Origin: Apostichopus japonicus
Lineage: Eukaryota; Echinodermata; Holothuroidea; Aspidochirotida; Stichopodidae
Direction: 5' to 3'
Length of the DNA stretch: 64,000 bases
Assembly: GCF_037975245.1 (NCBI RefSeq)
Contig: NC_092582.1
Location: 23,026,577 to 23,090,576, forward strand
Below the pieces are notes generated by a model. It searched no databases and had not been told where the DNA came from. It saw only the letters and a list, made by a program, of their open reading frames with translations. Positions within the stretch are counted from its first letter, which is position 1. Every line of letters starts with the position of its first letter. Below are positions 11,201 to 24,800 of the stretch, piece after piece. The translations under genes were made by a program, and so were the position numbers.

Positions 11201-14200
11201 AACTGAATAACTGACAACATGATCTAATCTAAGTATTCGAAAATACAAATGGTAATAAGATGATATGGGGGTGGGTGAGGGGGGGTGGGGAGAAAAATGT
11301 AGGGAACCAAAGATACCATGCCGACTTGTAAGATGGAATTAACTTGGCATGACAGTTTGTTTACGCCACATGGTTGGATTCCATGAAAACAAAACAGTCC
11401 ACACGCCTTCCCACGTCACGACACACCTCTCGATCACCACCGAACAACCGCCCCCCCCCCTCCTCCTCCGGTGATCAACACACGTACACTAGACCTCACT
11501 TGGTCATGGATCAATATCACATTGTAAACTGTCAACACACTTAGTGATGCCGAAGAGGTGAGGTTTGAAAGATTGCTGGCTTTTCACTACTGTGTAACAA
11601 CTAACATTATGAAAGATTTATGGCAGATAACAAAGGATATTACGTGCCTAGTATGACTATGACATTGAAAAATGTTATTAGGAACGGGCTTAGTATATCT
11701 ATAACCATTCCGTCACTTGTTAGGCTATAGGTATAGGCTAAATGGCCCGTACAACGAGCACATTACTTAAAAAAGAACATTACAAATCGTTTATATTTGT
11801 CAATGTTTGTTATTAAATCCAACCGTCTAGTTAATTTTCTAACTATAGGCCACAATAAAACTAACAGAAACATTCAATGTAAGCCCACTCTGACTCGGTA
11901 CAGTAACACTAACACATACTAATGATCGTGGAAGTATCCGTTGGGACATTTTAAATTTGATGGCAAGTATACATAGTTACACAGTACAAACTGAAAACTG
12001 TATTTAGTCTACTAAGTCATACCACAAATACACGTTTATGTTTCTGAGCAATCTTGCGAAACCATTCTGGTTACGGGTACCTGCACACAGAAAATAAGAT
12101 GTGACAATCCCACGTAGTGTCTTCAACTGCGAGATACTGTTCTTTGGTATTTCTCAAACATTCACAAGGAAATGTTGGCTTACGTTATAACTTGGCAGGT
12201 CTCTCTGGCTAGACTGGCTGCATAAAAGATTGATCCCTCCTCCGTATGTTTACAAAAGAGCAGAGATGGTTTCGTCGGTAGCCTGCTTTGATCATAAGTG
12301 GCTGTTATATACAACTATACAACAAGCCTGTCTACTGTTGTCTTTCATAACCCCCAAAACTTCGAACAATCCTCGTAAGATCAAGAGCTGAGATATCCAG
12401 TCATACATATGCATTCCTCTATTCCCGTTCAGACCGTGCAGACGATTGTAATTGTGGTACGATGTTGCTGTGAGTTAATTGTAGTCTAGTACTAGCCTAA
12501 TACAAATAACGCACGTGCCTATCGCTCAGCTGATCATAAATTCCAGTGACGTATGACAGTCATACCACATTTTGTATAGTAAACAAATACTATCGGTAGA
12601 AAACGACTAACGGTACGGAGAAGTATAAAGGACATTTTGCATTTAAAGCTGAATTATGTGTTTAAAATATACAACAAAAGGGTGAAATCTGAACACATTT
12701 ATTTGAATTCCATGGCCAAAGTGCACCAATCCCAGGCGCGTAGCCAGGAATTTGCCAAGGGAGGGGCGAAACTGAATATTCGGCATTGCAAACTATCTAA
12801 CCGTAGCGCCACCATGAGTTGGCGCGAAGCGTACAAGAAAATGTTGGCTGAAAATGCCTCCCAGATCGCTGGAAAAGGCACTTCCCAGGCCTTGTAAGTT
12901 GCATCTTAACATTTTCTCTTTTGAAAATACTAGCGATATCATAAAAAACATTGAAAAAAAACATTAAAAAATATGCTCAAAGGGGGGGGGGGGGCGGCTG
13001 CCCCCTTCGTCCCCCCCCATTGGTGGAATAAACTAACTGATAAAGTGTTTCTCTGTGTGCTTACCTTTCTCTCATCGAATCGTACAAGTAGATAGTATCA
13101 CAACAATGTTATTACAAGACAAGACAACGCAAAATACAGTACGTCAATAAAGGAATTAGCATATTGCCTTGTCATCATGATGAAGATGCCGAATGCATGA
13201 TCAGAGACACTCAATAGGATACTTGAGGCCAAACGTCCTTATCAAACTTGAATGGTTCGCGTTTTGACAATAACCCGCATATATCTCGAACGTACAAAGA
13301 TGGCAAATTTCGTGAAACATAATACTGACACGGAACAGATGAAATATTTGTTAGGTCTATGGAGCAGAAATGCACTATTCATAGGCGACATATGTTATGT
13401 GGCTGGGGTGGGGCATGGTCACCCCTGTACTATATAGTGTGTTATACGACAGAAGAGGAACCCCGTGGTATGTGGGAGTTTACCCCCCAACCCTCCCCTC
13501 CTTCCTTTCTGCACAGATATAAATTATAGTAGTATTCAAATGTCCCAGTGATGGGGGGGGGGGGCCCACTTGAATGGTTGCAGTATAAAATGCGTGTTGA
13601 AATCATGAGCCTCAGTGACCATTCTTATATAGTGACTTTCTAGCATAATTCTGGGCGATACTGATAACCTTGAAAGGGAAAGCTGACCAACGGTTAACAT
13701 CATTGGTCTTTACGCGCGGTGATAAAGACAGTTGCGATGAACCAAAGCACAAAACAACAAAGAGAAATCTTATTTTGCCAATGATGAAAATAGCGCAGTT
13801 TTAGTTTAATGTTCTTAGACCGTTGTACGAATGAGTCAAGACTTGATCAAGTCTAATAACGTTGGCATGAAGCCAAATATGCGGTCCGAGTTTGTTTTGA
13901 ATGACTTTCTTAAGTTTTTGTTATTTATGGCGGAGGAAACTATAGAGTCGAGTTTTTGGAACTTGCGCGTGATCCATCATAGAGTTACGTGCTATTTTGT
14001 TCAGAACTTCTACACACATGCACAGGCCTGGCTTCCACGAATTCCAACTAACTTACGCTATTTCAATGTGTAAATTCTTCTCTCCTCTAATAATTGCTGC
14101 TGACTTTGTCAAGAAAGTCGCGTTGGTGGTACCACACATGCATACCCGCATTACGGATGGATGAAGTATGGAGTACTTCCGCCGTATATGCTTAATACGA

Positions 14201-14569
14201 TAAGCTGGTTATTTGAACGAAAGATGCTGGTTGTATGAATTCGTCTTCAAAAACGCCGTACAGTATAAATGAGTATATACCAGTGTGCGGTGGCTAAGAG
14301 ATCTGACGTCACGGTTGCGGGCTCGTTGATACCTCTTATACATATACAGGGTAATTACTTGATAGAGCCTTCAACATTTGACACCACCCCCCTCCCACCT
14401 CCACCTTAATGCTAGTTCTGTTTTGGTGACATACCTCTTCCCTTACTCTAGAGATCAATCATGATACTATTAACCAGCTCCAAATCATTTGTGAAACCTT
14501 ATATTAGGTCAGATCTCTAAAGAGAGATACTTTGAACAGAAATGGAAATAAGCGACCAAGGTAAATGAA

Positions 14570-14699
14570 TATATATATATATATAGGCCTATATATATAT
14601 AGGCCTATATATATATAGGCCTATATATATAGGCCTATATATATATATAGGCCTATATATAGGCCTATATATAGGCCTATATATAGGCCTATATATAGG

Positions 14700-14753
<54 letters not shown>

Positions 14754-14755
14754 TT
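14570..14755. repeat. Palindromic ATATATAGGCCTATATAT array
   Basis: Nine AGGCCT hexamers are separated by (TA)n runs, followed by about 45 bases of pure AT repeat. Every unit is its own reverse complement, so the whole array can extrude as a cruciform. Confidence 0.9.
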
Positions 14756-15848
14756 AATGTCGCTATGGCAACTGACATACCTGTATATGGTCTAACTTGC
14801 AAAGTAAAGTTCTACAATATATCATCTTCTCTTTGAAATAATAATAACTATTGAAACTAATTTGATGAGGCTTTATACTATATTTTCTTGTTTGTTCTGA
14901 ACAAAAATAGTTCCCTAACGCAACAGGAGAAAAATATGTTATAGACGCAGTGCATGATTAGTGTGAATTTTGTCACATTGTTTGACGTATTGGTTGTGCG
15001 AGGAAACCGAATTCAAAGAATTGTATACGTAAAGTTATGATACTGGTGAACAAATGCATGATTGTCTTACCTCACAAAACAGTCGTCAGTGCTACCGGTA
15101 TGCAACTTCAAAGATCAGAAAGATTCCAATATATAAGTCATTCAAATATCGTACGTAAACTGTTCTATATATGATTCACACATGGAGCTACTGCGTATAC
15201 AGTGCTTTATTGTTGAAGTGTGTACTCATTGTGAAACAGTGGTATGTATACATAGCCCGTACGAAAGTGCTACATAATGTATGCCATGCCTATAGCAATT
15301 ATACCTCGCTGTTTTGCATCATTGTAAAGTCTGAGACTAGAATTCGCTGGAGCGTGTCGAAAGCTCCTTTCAATATAACATGTGCCAAGGAGAAGACACA
15401 GTGTTGACCGATGATAGAGCAGTTCAACTATCTTTTTTGATCACATCATCTCCCTTCATGGGGGATTTGATCAAGGTTTTCTTTAGTTGGGTTACGTAAA
15501 CAAAACAAAATAGTTACGGAACCAGGTATCAATTTTATTTGTTATAACGAAAGTTGCATAATCAAATCATTGAGTTTGCAATTTATTGAACGCCGAATTT
15601 GCCAATTAAGTACTATTCACCATTATACAACACCTAATTATATTCCGGCCATTTGATTGGTCAATTGCTCGTCGATTGCATGCAAAATCCGCTCTACTGC
15701 ACTCTATGAAATAGAACCATGTGTTATACTTTTTTGATAGCACTTTTTTCAATGGTAAGAGAGCAGAGAAACCTGTCTGTTCAAAACAATCTGTTGCATG
15801 AGTGCATTTTACATCTAATTATATCCAAATTTGAAGGTGTTGTATAAA

Positions 15849-16012
15849 ACAAATAATGAATGGTTTCCATTCGTGCAATAGTGCAAATATTTCATGAGTT
15901 GAAAGATGTAATTTGTTCCATTCAACTCGGCTGCGCCTCGTTGAATGGAACATTCCATCTTTCAACTCATGAAATATTTGCACTATTGCACTCATAACCA
16001 TTCATTATTTGT
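15849..16012. mobile_element. Fold-back (palindromic) MITE-like element, 164 bp
   Basis: Two arms of about 75 bases are near-perfect inverted repeats that begin ACAAATAATGAATGGTT and end with its complement. A small loop (CGGCTGCGCCTCG, about 15928-15940) separates them. The 7-base direct repeat TTGTATA occurs at both edges (15840-15846 and 16009-16015) and may be a target-site duplication. No protein is encoded. The superfamily is not assigned. Confidence 0.75.
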
Positions 16013-18857
16013 ATACTATCATTGAGACGTGATGATGATAGCCTATATCTGCTTTATCCCACTAAATGGATAAAAATGGGCTTAAACCGGAGAGTGACAA
16101 CACGTTAGTAATAAATAAAATGTACTTTTCTTCCGCTCGAGGGGGCAGGGGATCGAGGGGGAGGGGCTCGAGGGTGGGGGAGAAGTTAGGAGAGATGGGA
16201 GGGTTCGGTTCATAACCACAATTGTGTACCTATGTTTGGAACACCAGTTTATCCCATTACGGAAGGGAAAGGTCAACATTAACAAGAACTTATCGAAAAT
16301 GTTTGTTCCTTTTCTTTTCATGTCGGAGATCATTCAAGGAAGTTGTAACTGAAGCTCAACTTCCGCCTTTGAGAAGATGCCACCAGAGATCATGCTAAGT
16401 TCCTGTTACTGTCTTTGATATGCGCTCACGGAACATTGTTTTCACTAGTCTCCTACTGTACCTAGAAAGTGAAAGTCACAGTGGGACCAAGGCTTGTCGG
16501 ATGAAGAGAATTTTCACAAAGTGCGATCCTTGTGATTGTTCCAAGTATATAGCTCCGTCCAAATGCCAAAATATGGATCTTAATTTACCATGGCAACATG
16601 GCATAGCATGCGTGGTAATCGATAGCGAATTGCTTTCGCTCAACATCCCAAAATCGAGAAGCCAGTGGAAGCGACATATAAGCCTGCCTCAAAAATTGAA
16701 TAGGTCATCAGTTTGGCCCACTCAATTTATATGCTAAAAGTTTTTAAAAACACGTACGTTTCTGGCGGTTCGGTTCTCCAAATTATTTCCAACCATAGAG
16801 AAATGTTAAAATTAGACAATTCAAACTGGCGATGACTGGAAAATGAATTTGAGGGTGGCAGAAAAATGCTTTTTAAAGTTAGAGTAAGAGTGACCTATTT
16901 TTGCTTCATAGCAAATTTTTGGTCAACATTGATGACCTGTAAGTGCGCCTGCAGTCGCTTCCAATGTCTTCTCGATTGGACAAATTTGAGGAGGTGCAAC
17001 CAATAGCGGCTCGTCATAGGGGCACAGGGTAAATTTCCCTCACCCCCAAATATAATAAAAGCATCTCTCCATTTTTAACAAAAAAAGAAGAGTTATACCG
17101 CTCCTTTTTCCTCTTTCTTTCCTTTTAATGTAAGTGCAGCAGTGTGAAATATTGGAAAATATTTCGTAATTTGCCGGCAACATATAACATATATGTGCTA
17201 CATATGTTAAGTGCTTCCAACTTAAATGATATTACCTCACGTTAAAACATCTATGTTGATGTTATATTCACTTTAGACAAAAAGGCAATTTAAAAGTACA
17301 AAAATCTTCATAAAACACATGAAACAGTATTTGCTTAACATATTGTTGATGTAAGAAAGGCACAATGGCTGTTCAATAGGAGCAACATAGAACAAATTGT
17401 AATTTTCCTGACATGTACAAAAATGACGGTATTTTTATCTGTATCAATTTTACCATGGAGTCATGGACAGTGGGCGCCATTTAGAATCTGTAAAATTCTT
17501 TTAAGCAAAGTTTGACAACGTTCAAAAATTTTACAGAAAAAGCTAACATCGAAAGACTTCCGGGCATCTCCCCCCCCCCCCCCCCTGGAACCCCTTTCAA
17601 GGCTTTGCCCTGGACACCATCAGGATTCTCAAGCGGGCCCCCGCGTCGTGTTATTGAATATTGCATGTGTGTGTGAGCAATGTCGGCTTCGTGCAACAAA
17701 GGTACTTTGTGAGAGCTAGCATTTGGCTCCAAGTAAGTGTTACCTCCCCCCCCCCCCCCCTCCCCCAAACGAAATTCCTTACAGTCGCCAATCGAAAACA
17801 TTGATCAGGTTTCAAAAGGAATAGGCTAATTGAGAGAAATCTCATCGTCCTCATCTAACAAGCTTTCCTTTAAGCTCACCCTCATTTCATCAAGTTCCCT
17901 GTTTTACCTTGACCTACGGTCCAAAAGCTGCTCGAACTTGTTGAATTCCCCGCCAGTTTCCACAATTCGCATTTATATAGTTAAGTCAGAAAGAAGTACA
18001 GTTTATTACTAGCGCCATCGTAATAAAAAAGCGTCTGCTGCTCGCCTGTACATGTGCGAGACAGGCTTGTTGTGAGAGTTCTAAACAATTCCTTGGCGGT
18101 GTAACAAGTAAGAGGTGAAGAAAATACCACTTCCAAACTGGAAATCTCTTCTCTTTTTAGTGTATATTCCTCTTAAATAAGCTTGTTCATGTTCCAACTT
18201 CCTGTTTTTTCGGGTGTAGGTACAGGGTTACCGGAACGCGATGCCAGGGACCTAATTCCAGGTTTATGCTCTGTCAATTAAGGGTTAGGATACGTAGCCT
18301 AGGCCTAAGCTTCTTCCAACAAGCATAAGCTAGGCATGGTTGGTTTACTTTACATTTCTCCAGCTCAGTATGATCAGAGCTGAAGATAATATCCTCCTTA
18401 AAGCCTGAGTTACTGGATATCACAAGGTAGCCACTTTTTGTAGAGATCTCTGCTTAGTTAAGTGTTATAAAAAATAAAACCTTGTGGTAGGTCATCAAAT
18501 TTTGCCAAAGCCAGCATAACCTACTGTAGTGTAGGCCTACTCCTCCATGTTACTCGAATAGTCCAGTTAACCAAAGCAAGCAACCAAATACGATGTTTCA
18601 CCAAGTGAAGATTTATGAGAGATAATTCATGAAACTATTCCGTCCATAACAGTTTTCCACCCAAAAACTTTATTAATAAGTTCTTCGAATAACCATCTTC
18701 AAAACGATGATAAGTTATTCATGAACCCTACCTTGGTCAATCTAACAATCTAAGATAAGCCTTTGTTTAGATATACTTTAAAAATGTAGGCATAGTCAAG
18801 AGATTCCACTATTTTACATTTTACGGTCTTTTTCAGTTTTCCATTTGAACCAATAAC

Positions 18858-21800
18858 ATGGCAGACTCCAGCACAGGTGTGAAAAGGAAATACGAAGGCC
18901 AGGAAATTGAGAAGCATGAAGAAGAAGGCCAGCAGGCAAGAAGCAAGCAGAGACTTACAGAAGGAAAAGAGTTAATCGGTGACTACAAGATTATGAATAT
19001 TGCTTTTGCTAAGATGTGTCAGGTAGCAGAAGCAATGGCAGAACAAGGCACAAAATATTTTTGCCATTTTTGTTGTTGTTGTTGCTGTGGCAATCCAATC
19101 ATCCTTGATTTCATTCAGTCGGTATCAGACTGGGCAGCAGCCATTTAGAATGCAAAAATTAGGTGTCTGTAAACATCTCTTTCATTTATTTCTCTGTTCT
19201 TTTGTTGATTTTTATTTTTTATTTCCAGTACAAACCAGGTACGTTATATGGTGGTACCCCGTTAAGTGTGACTCCGATTCCCAGGGACTCTTCTAAAGCG
19301 TATTTATCAGTCTCTTGATAGATGGAAGGCAAAATTCTATCAATTTTATATGTTTGGTTAAATTGCAGATTCTTCATCCAATGAATCCAAAGCTTCTGGC
19401 AAGGGTCTGGTTTTCGTGACAGGAAATAAACACAAGCTTGAGGAGGTAATATATATGATGTTGTGGAGTGTTATTGTGAAGTGCTAGCTCAGTGGTTAAT
19501 GCATTTCATGAATCATTTTTGGTTTCTTCTCTTTGAAAATAAATTGGCACAGAATAGTTGTGTTTATAGTTTGTTGCATTTGTAACACAAATAGATTTCT
19601 TTTCTTGCCTCTAGAAAAGTCGGTTATTTTTCAAAACAGAGCATCTTTTTTCCATCAAAAGATTACTGATGAGAATTACTGCAGTAGTGTTAAGAGTGTG
19701 GCCAAATGATTACTTATGTATCTTTACTGATCTATATTGTTGCCCTTATGGAACCGTTCGGTTCAAACTTCTTTTGGCTTCTCGACCCCAAGTTTTACTT
19801 TCATCCACCTTGGCAACCCTGCTGTGTTGGATAATGTGGCCTGGAGAAAGGGCCTACAGAGAGGTGGTATCCCCCTCCCCTTTGAGAATATCCTCCCCTT
19901 TGAGAAATTGTGTTGACATGATGATGGGTTCTTAGTTGCAAAATGATGCTATATTTATTGAAGTAATTCCGTTAAAAAAAATTCCTCCCATCAAAATCAG
20001 CAATTTTGGTTTTCTCATGAAGTTTGTTTGGCCACCCTATATGTTCTTTTCTGTGACACTTGTATGGGTCCCGACTCCCACTTTGAATAACCCCGGGCTT
20101 AGAATAATCTTTGATTACTTTGTTGCTATGGTTACAGGTGAATGCTATTCTGGGCGGCAAGATTGCAGTGAAGGCTGAGAGTATTGACTGTAAGTCTTTA
20201 AAATCATCTTTTTTTCAGATTGTTATTAGATATTTTCTTTCTTTTGTCATCACCTGTAAAGTGCATTGAGCTACTTTTGTTGGATTCTGTGCTATATAAG
20301 ATTAATTATCATTATCATTGACATTATGATTATTTATCATTATTATTAAGTGAAAATCTTGATACCTATTTAGGCTTTTTATATCTTTCATGATTGGTTT
20401 TAGTCAAGGTTGTAGCTAGGATTTTGCAGGTGGCAGTTGAATTTTCTGGAGTGGCGGTTGCCTGCAAATTTCGCGTCCTGGGGGAGTGGTATAAGGGTTA
20501 TATATATTTATATGTGTGCGCAAGTGCCGGTCGGTAATAGAACTTTTAACTTGGAGTACCGGTCGGCAAACGTTAGTGCTGGCCAAGTCTGACCGGTGCC
20601 GACTGCCGTAGCTACAAAACTGGTTTTAGTTTATTTTTTAACAATAGACATAGTATAGTTTGATAGTCTGTTTCATTTGTCTCCTTTAAAAGTGTAGTAA
20701 AATATTTGTTTCAGCTCAATGGGGGATTATCCAGATTAATTGCTAATCTAATCTGTTACCACCTCAATATCTTGATCTTAGCTTCAGATATAATCAATAT
20801 TTGGGTATTTCATTCTTGTGCAAGCAAAGTCATGTTTGTCCATAGGTGTGAAAATAGTTCCTTCTATGGTTTGTGACAAAATGTATAATGAAAGTAATAA
20901 TAAAATTAAATATTTAAAGTTTTCTGTATGAAACTATAGACTTCTATGCTTTGCTGTGTTTTGTGAGCAAAACATATTTTCTAAGCTTGATGATTTCAGT
21001 GTTTGTGTAGCTAAGTAATGAAAATTTATTTTCTATACTGTAATGATTTTTCTTAGTCATAAGTTTAATGAAAGCAGCTAGTTGGTGGGTAGTAATGTTA
21101 TTCACTTGTAAGGCAAATGACTGCAACTTGTTGATGAGTTGAAAAAATGACTTGATACCAAGTTGGGGAACTTGAAAAATGTTTACTTGATTGAATCTAG
21201 TATTAAAAGAAGTGGAATTTGGATTAAATCTATTTTTTTTTTTTAATTTTAAATTTTAATTTTTTTTAGCCAATAGACAGTATTTTGCAGTCTGACACAG
21301 CATTTCATTGTTATCCACAGTACCAGAGTTTCAGGGAGAACCAGATTTCATATCGGAAGCGAAATGCAGAGAAGCAATTAAACACGTAAGTGGAAAAAGT
21401 TGGTGGGGGGGGGGGGCCGTCAGGGAAGCCAGATCAGATAGAGTGATCGGGTTATATTACTAAAGGGACATGTCGATCTACATTATTTCGTTTGCACCCT
21501 TGTATTAGTGTATAGAGTTGGTCTATAGTCATAAAAGGGCATATAGAATGGACAAGGGAAATGTAGAGTTGGTTTTTACCCTTCATTAAAGGGGCATATA
21601 GAGTTGGTCTATACTCTATACTTTATACAAACATAAAAGGGGAATAGAGTTGGTTTAAGCTCTTGATTAAAGGGGCATATATTATAGTTGATGTGTATCT
21701 CTTAAAGGGGCATATAAAATAGATAAGAGGCATAGAATTGTGGTAACCCTTATGGGAAGTTATGGCAGGATTTCCCTAACTTTATCCCCCCCAGGAACTG

Positions 21801-24800
21801 CCTGTGGATGTCAGAGTTGTCCACGAATCCCCAGGCATTTCAAGACACGATCTGAGTCATTATTATACTATAATACACATAACAGTGCTTTGTAAAAGAT
21901 CAAGTTCATAGTGTAATATTGTAATGAAAAAAAAAACAAGAGATGAACAAATATTTATTTGGAAACTGCAATATCAGATCACAAATTGTATCAAACGTCT
22001 CACAAACCCCCTGGGATGGACTCACGCACCCCCTGGGGGTTCATGCACCCCAGGGGAACCCCTTCCTTAAAGGGACATGTAGAGTGTGATAGAACTGAGG
22101 TGTGTAGTTAGATCATATCATACCATTAAGTAGATTTTAACCTTCATTGTGCAGTTTTGGTTTCCCTAAGTACATACACACAGGTTTGACAATAAACTCC
22201 ATTCTATGATTTCTTCACACCAAACCTGGTTGTCAGACCCAGCTCATGGTTCTGGGTATTACTGACTTTACAACATTTGTGTCCAAGTCCTGTTAATGGT
22301 AACAAATGTTTCAATACCCCTCAACACAACAAAGAAATCCTTGTCATTTCAACCACTTAATTCCTCCTCCTGGGGAATTTTTTACAGCTTAGTACAAAGA
22401 AAGTAACTCATATAAATATTGCATTAAATTTAATGTTTGTAAGCTTTTTTTTCTTTTATAACTAACTGTATCCTTCCTTGTGTGAACTCTAAATTAAAAC
22501 CTTGAATTTTGGATTTGCTTTCAACAGATTGAAGGGCCAGTAATCGTTGAAGATACCTGTCTGTGTTTCAATGCATTCGGTGGCCTCCCCGGACCATACA
22601 TGTAAGTGTATATCGCTGTTGGTCATCTGCTCTCGGAATCCCCCTCCCATCCCCCCTCCCCCTCCCCTCCCCCTCCCACCCCCAAAAAACCCCACCATAT
22701 TTAGTAGAACTGACAATCATACTGAACAGAACACAACTACTGTCTGTGAGATGTACAGTATACGGCCTAATCGCATTTTGATTTTATTTCTCTGAAGATT
22801 TTTCAACGGTATAAACTGTTGGGCCTTGTCTTCTATTATAGTCAATCAATCACAGAATGTTGTTTACCTATCACATGGTAGTAAGTATAACCAATGAAAG
22901 GAGAGGAAATAGCATTAAGAGTTATGCAAATAAAGGGAATGAAAGGAAGAAGGTTGACAACCGCGGTTGGCCTGTGATAAAGTACACTCTGAGACCGTGG
23001 TAACAGCCTAGAATAGTCATAGTGGCCACACCCTGCCTGCAGAATGTCCGAGTCAACTCAAATATGATTTAGATGAACTAGGACAGTCTGACAACATCTG
23101 TTTGCGTCCGCTACGACTGATGTGGACTGACTTAAAAATGACGTGTTTCTCCGACTGATCAGTAAGTGTGTAACTGTTCACAACTACAACTGCCCAGTTT
23201 CAAAAAATGCATTAAACCAAATATGCAGAAAGGTAATTTTGCTATGAAACAACCTGTGTTCTTTATTCGTCAGCGGACCCTTATGAGTTGCTCATTCAGA
23301 TGTTTAATTTTATTTTCTGCAGAAAATGGTTCTTAAAGAAGTTGGGACCTGCTGGTGAGTAGTGATATGGCAGGCATTTCCTTTTAACTCATATTGAATC
23401 ATTACCTAGATCTGTAGCTTCAAGAGGCATTTATTGAAAAATTTCAAAATTGATAAAAATGTCATAATTTTCACTACAATTTATAAAACACCATTGAAAA
23501 TTTAAATACTTACAAGATTTTGCCTAGCATATTAAGATCACATGAAATTTTGATCAGAGATGTTGATCGGAGATTTGATGTAATTTTGAAAACTGAGAAG
23601 AGAAAAATAGTTTAGTTTGATAGTGAAAACTCATTTGTAACGACCTTTGAGCACAGAATAGTGAGAGAGTACAATAAATTGTGCAATTCTGTGGCTGGCT
23701 CTGAGAGTGAAGATAAAGTAAAACCTATATATAACTTAATAAATGTGACATTCAGATCAAGTGAGATGCTGATAAAAGGTGTTTACTAAAATGTTAAAAA
23801 TGCTAACCAATGTTTATTCTTGATATTTAGTAAAAACCCTGCCAATCAAGATTTTTTAAGATTTTTTAAGTTAGTAACTGCATACACAGTGTCCAATTTT
23901 CAATATCTCCATATTGTTGCCTAATCAAACCTGACATAAAGAGTTTAGATTTTTATTTGGTTTGATCATTTGTCTTTTGTTTGCTTTTGTTCTTCTTCTT
24001 TTTCTTCAGGTTTACACAAAATGTTGCAAGGTTTCGAAGATAAGAGCGCGTACGCTCTCTGTACGTTTGCGTACAGCAGTGGAAATCCAGAAGATGAGAT
24101 CAAACTATTTTGTGGAAAAACACCAGTAAGTGAAGCTTCTACAGAATAATTCTTTGCACTTTATTTGAAAATAACTTAAAAGCTCTGAAAAGGTTACATT
24201 ACAAATTTAATTCCTCAGTATCATCCTCAATGCGAACTTCGCTCGTCTACAAAGTGTCTTCTTGCCACCAGCCATACCCCAAACACAAAGTTTTATGGAG
24301 AAAGAGCCTTCATCTCTGCTGCACCTCATCTCTGGAACAATCTACCATCTTCAATTCGCAATGCACCATCGGTTGACTGTTTTAAGCGTCTCTTAAAAAC
24401 ACATTTATTCCAAAATTTACAGTGATTTGTCTTGCATATTTGTGTACTTGTTTTAAGCGCTTTGAGGCCTTTGCATAAAGCGCTATATAAATATTTGCTT
24501 ATTATTATTATTATTAAAAGGGAACAATAATCCTGCTCTCAAAAAAGTTTGTAAAGAAACGTCGTGCGGTGATAAATATGTCTATCACAGATTTCTGGAG
24601 TATACACTTTCAAGTTGTACCTTTTATATCAGCAATTTTTCTTTTCTTTGCAGGGTAAGATCGTGGAACCAAGAGGACCCATAGACTTTGGATGGGATCC
24701 ATGTTTCCAGCCCGACGACTTTCAACAGACGTAAGGACAGCTTTTTGTAAATTGGGCATCTGCATGCCAACTCTGCCAGCTGTTAAAGCAACCTCTCCAG

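Larger units (their letters stand above)
8258..18857. other. 10.6-kb interval between desaturase and ITPA
   Basis: No conserved protein was recognised. The right-hand end of the desaturase transcript (a 5' UTR exon and promoter) should lie somewhere here. The stretch holds fragments sharing a GCACCAAATyGCATCTGAGG motif near 8970 and 9027, a truncated hAT-like end at 12733 (CAGGCGCGTAGCCAGG), an AGGCCT/AT palindromic array at 14570-14755 and a fold-back palindrome at 15849-16012. Minus-strand frames near 9479-9855 look weakly protein-like but match nothing I know. Confidence 0.5.

Noticed and set aside
12637-12897. 86-codon frame containing QARSQEFAKGGAK
   Set aside because: The peptide is a translation of a truncated hAT-like end (CGTAGCCAGG) and is not a host gene.
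21760-22070. Possible hAT element with TTTCCCTAACTTT and GGGGTTCCCC ends
   Set aside because: The ends do not pair well and no 8-bp duplication was found.
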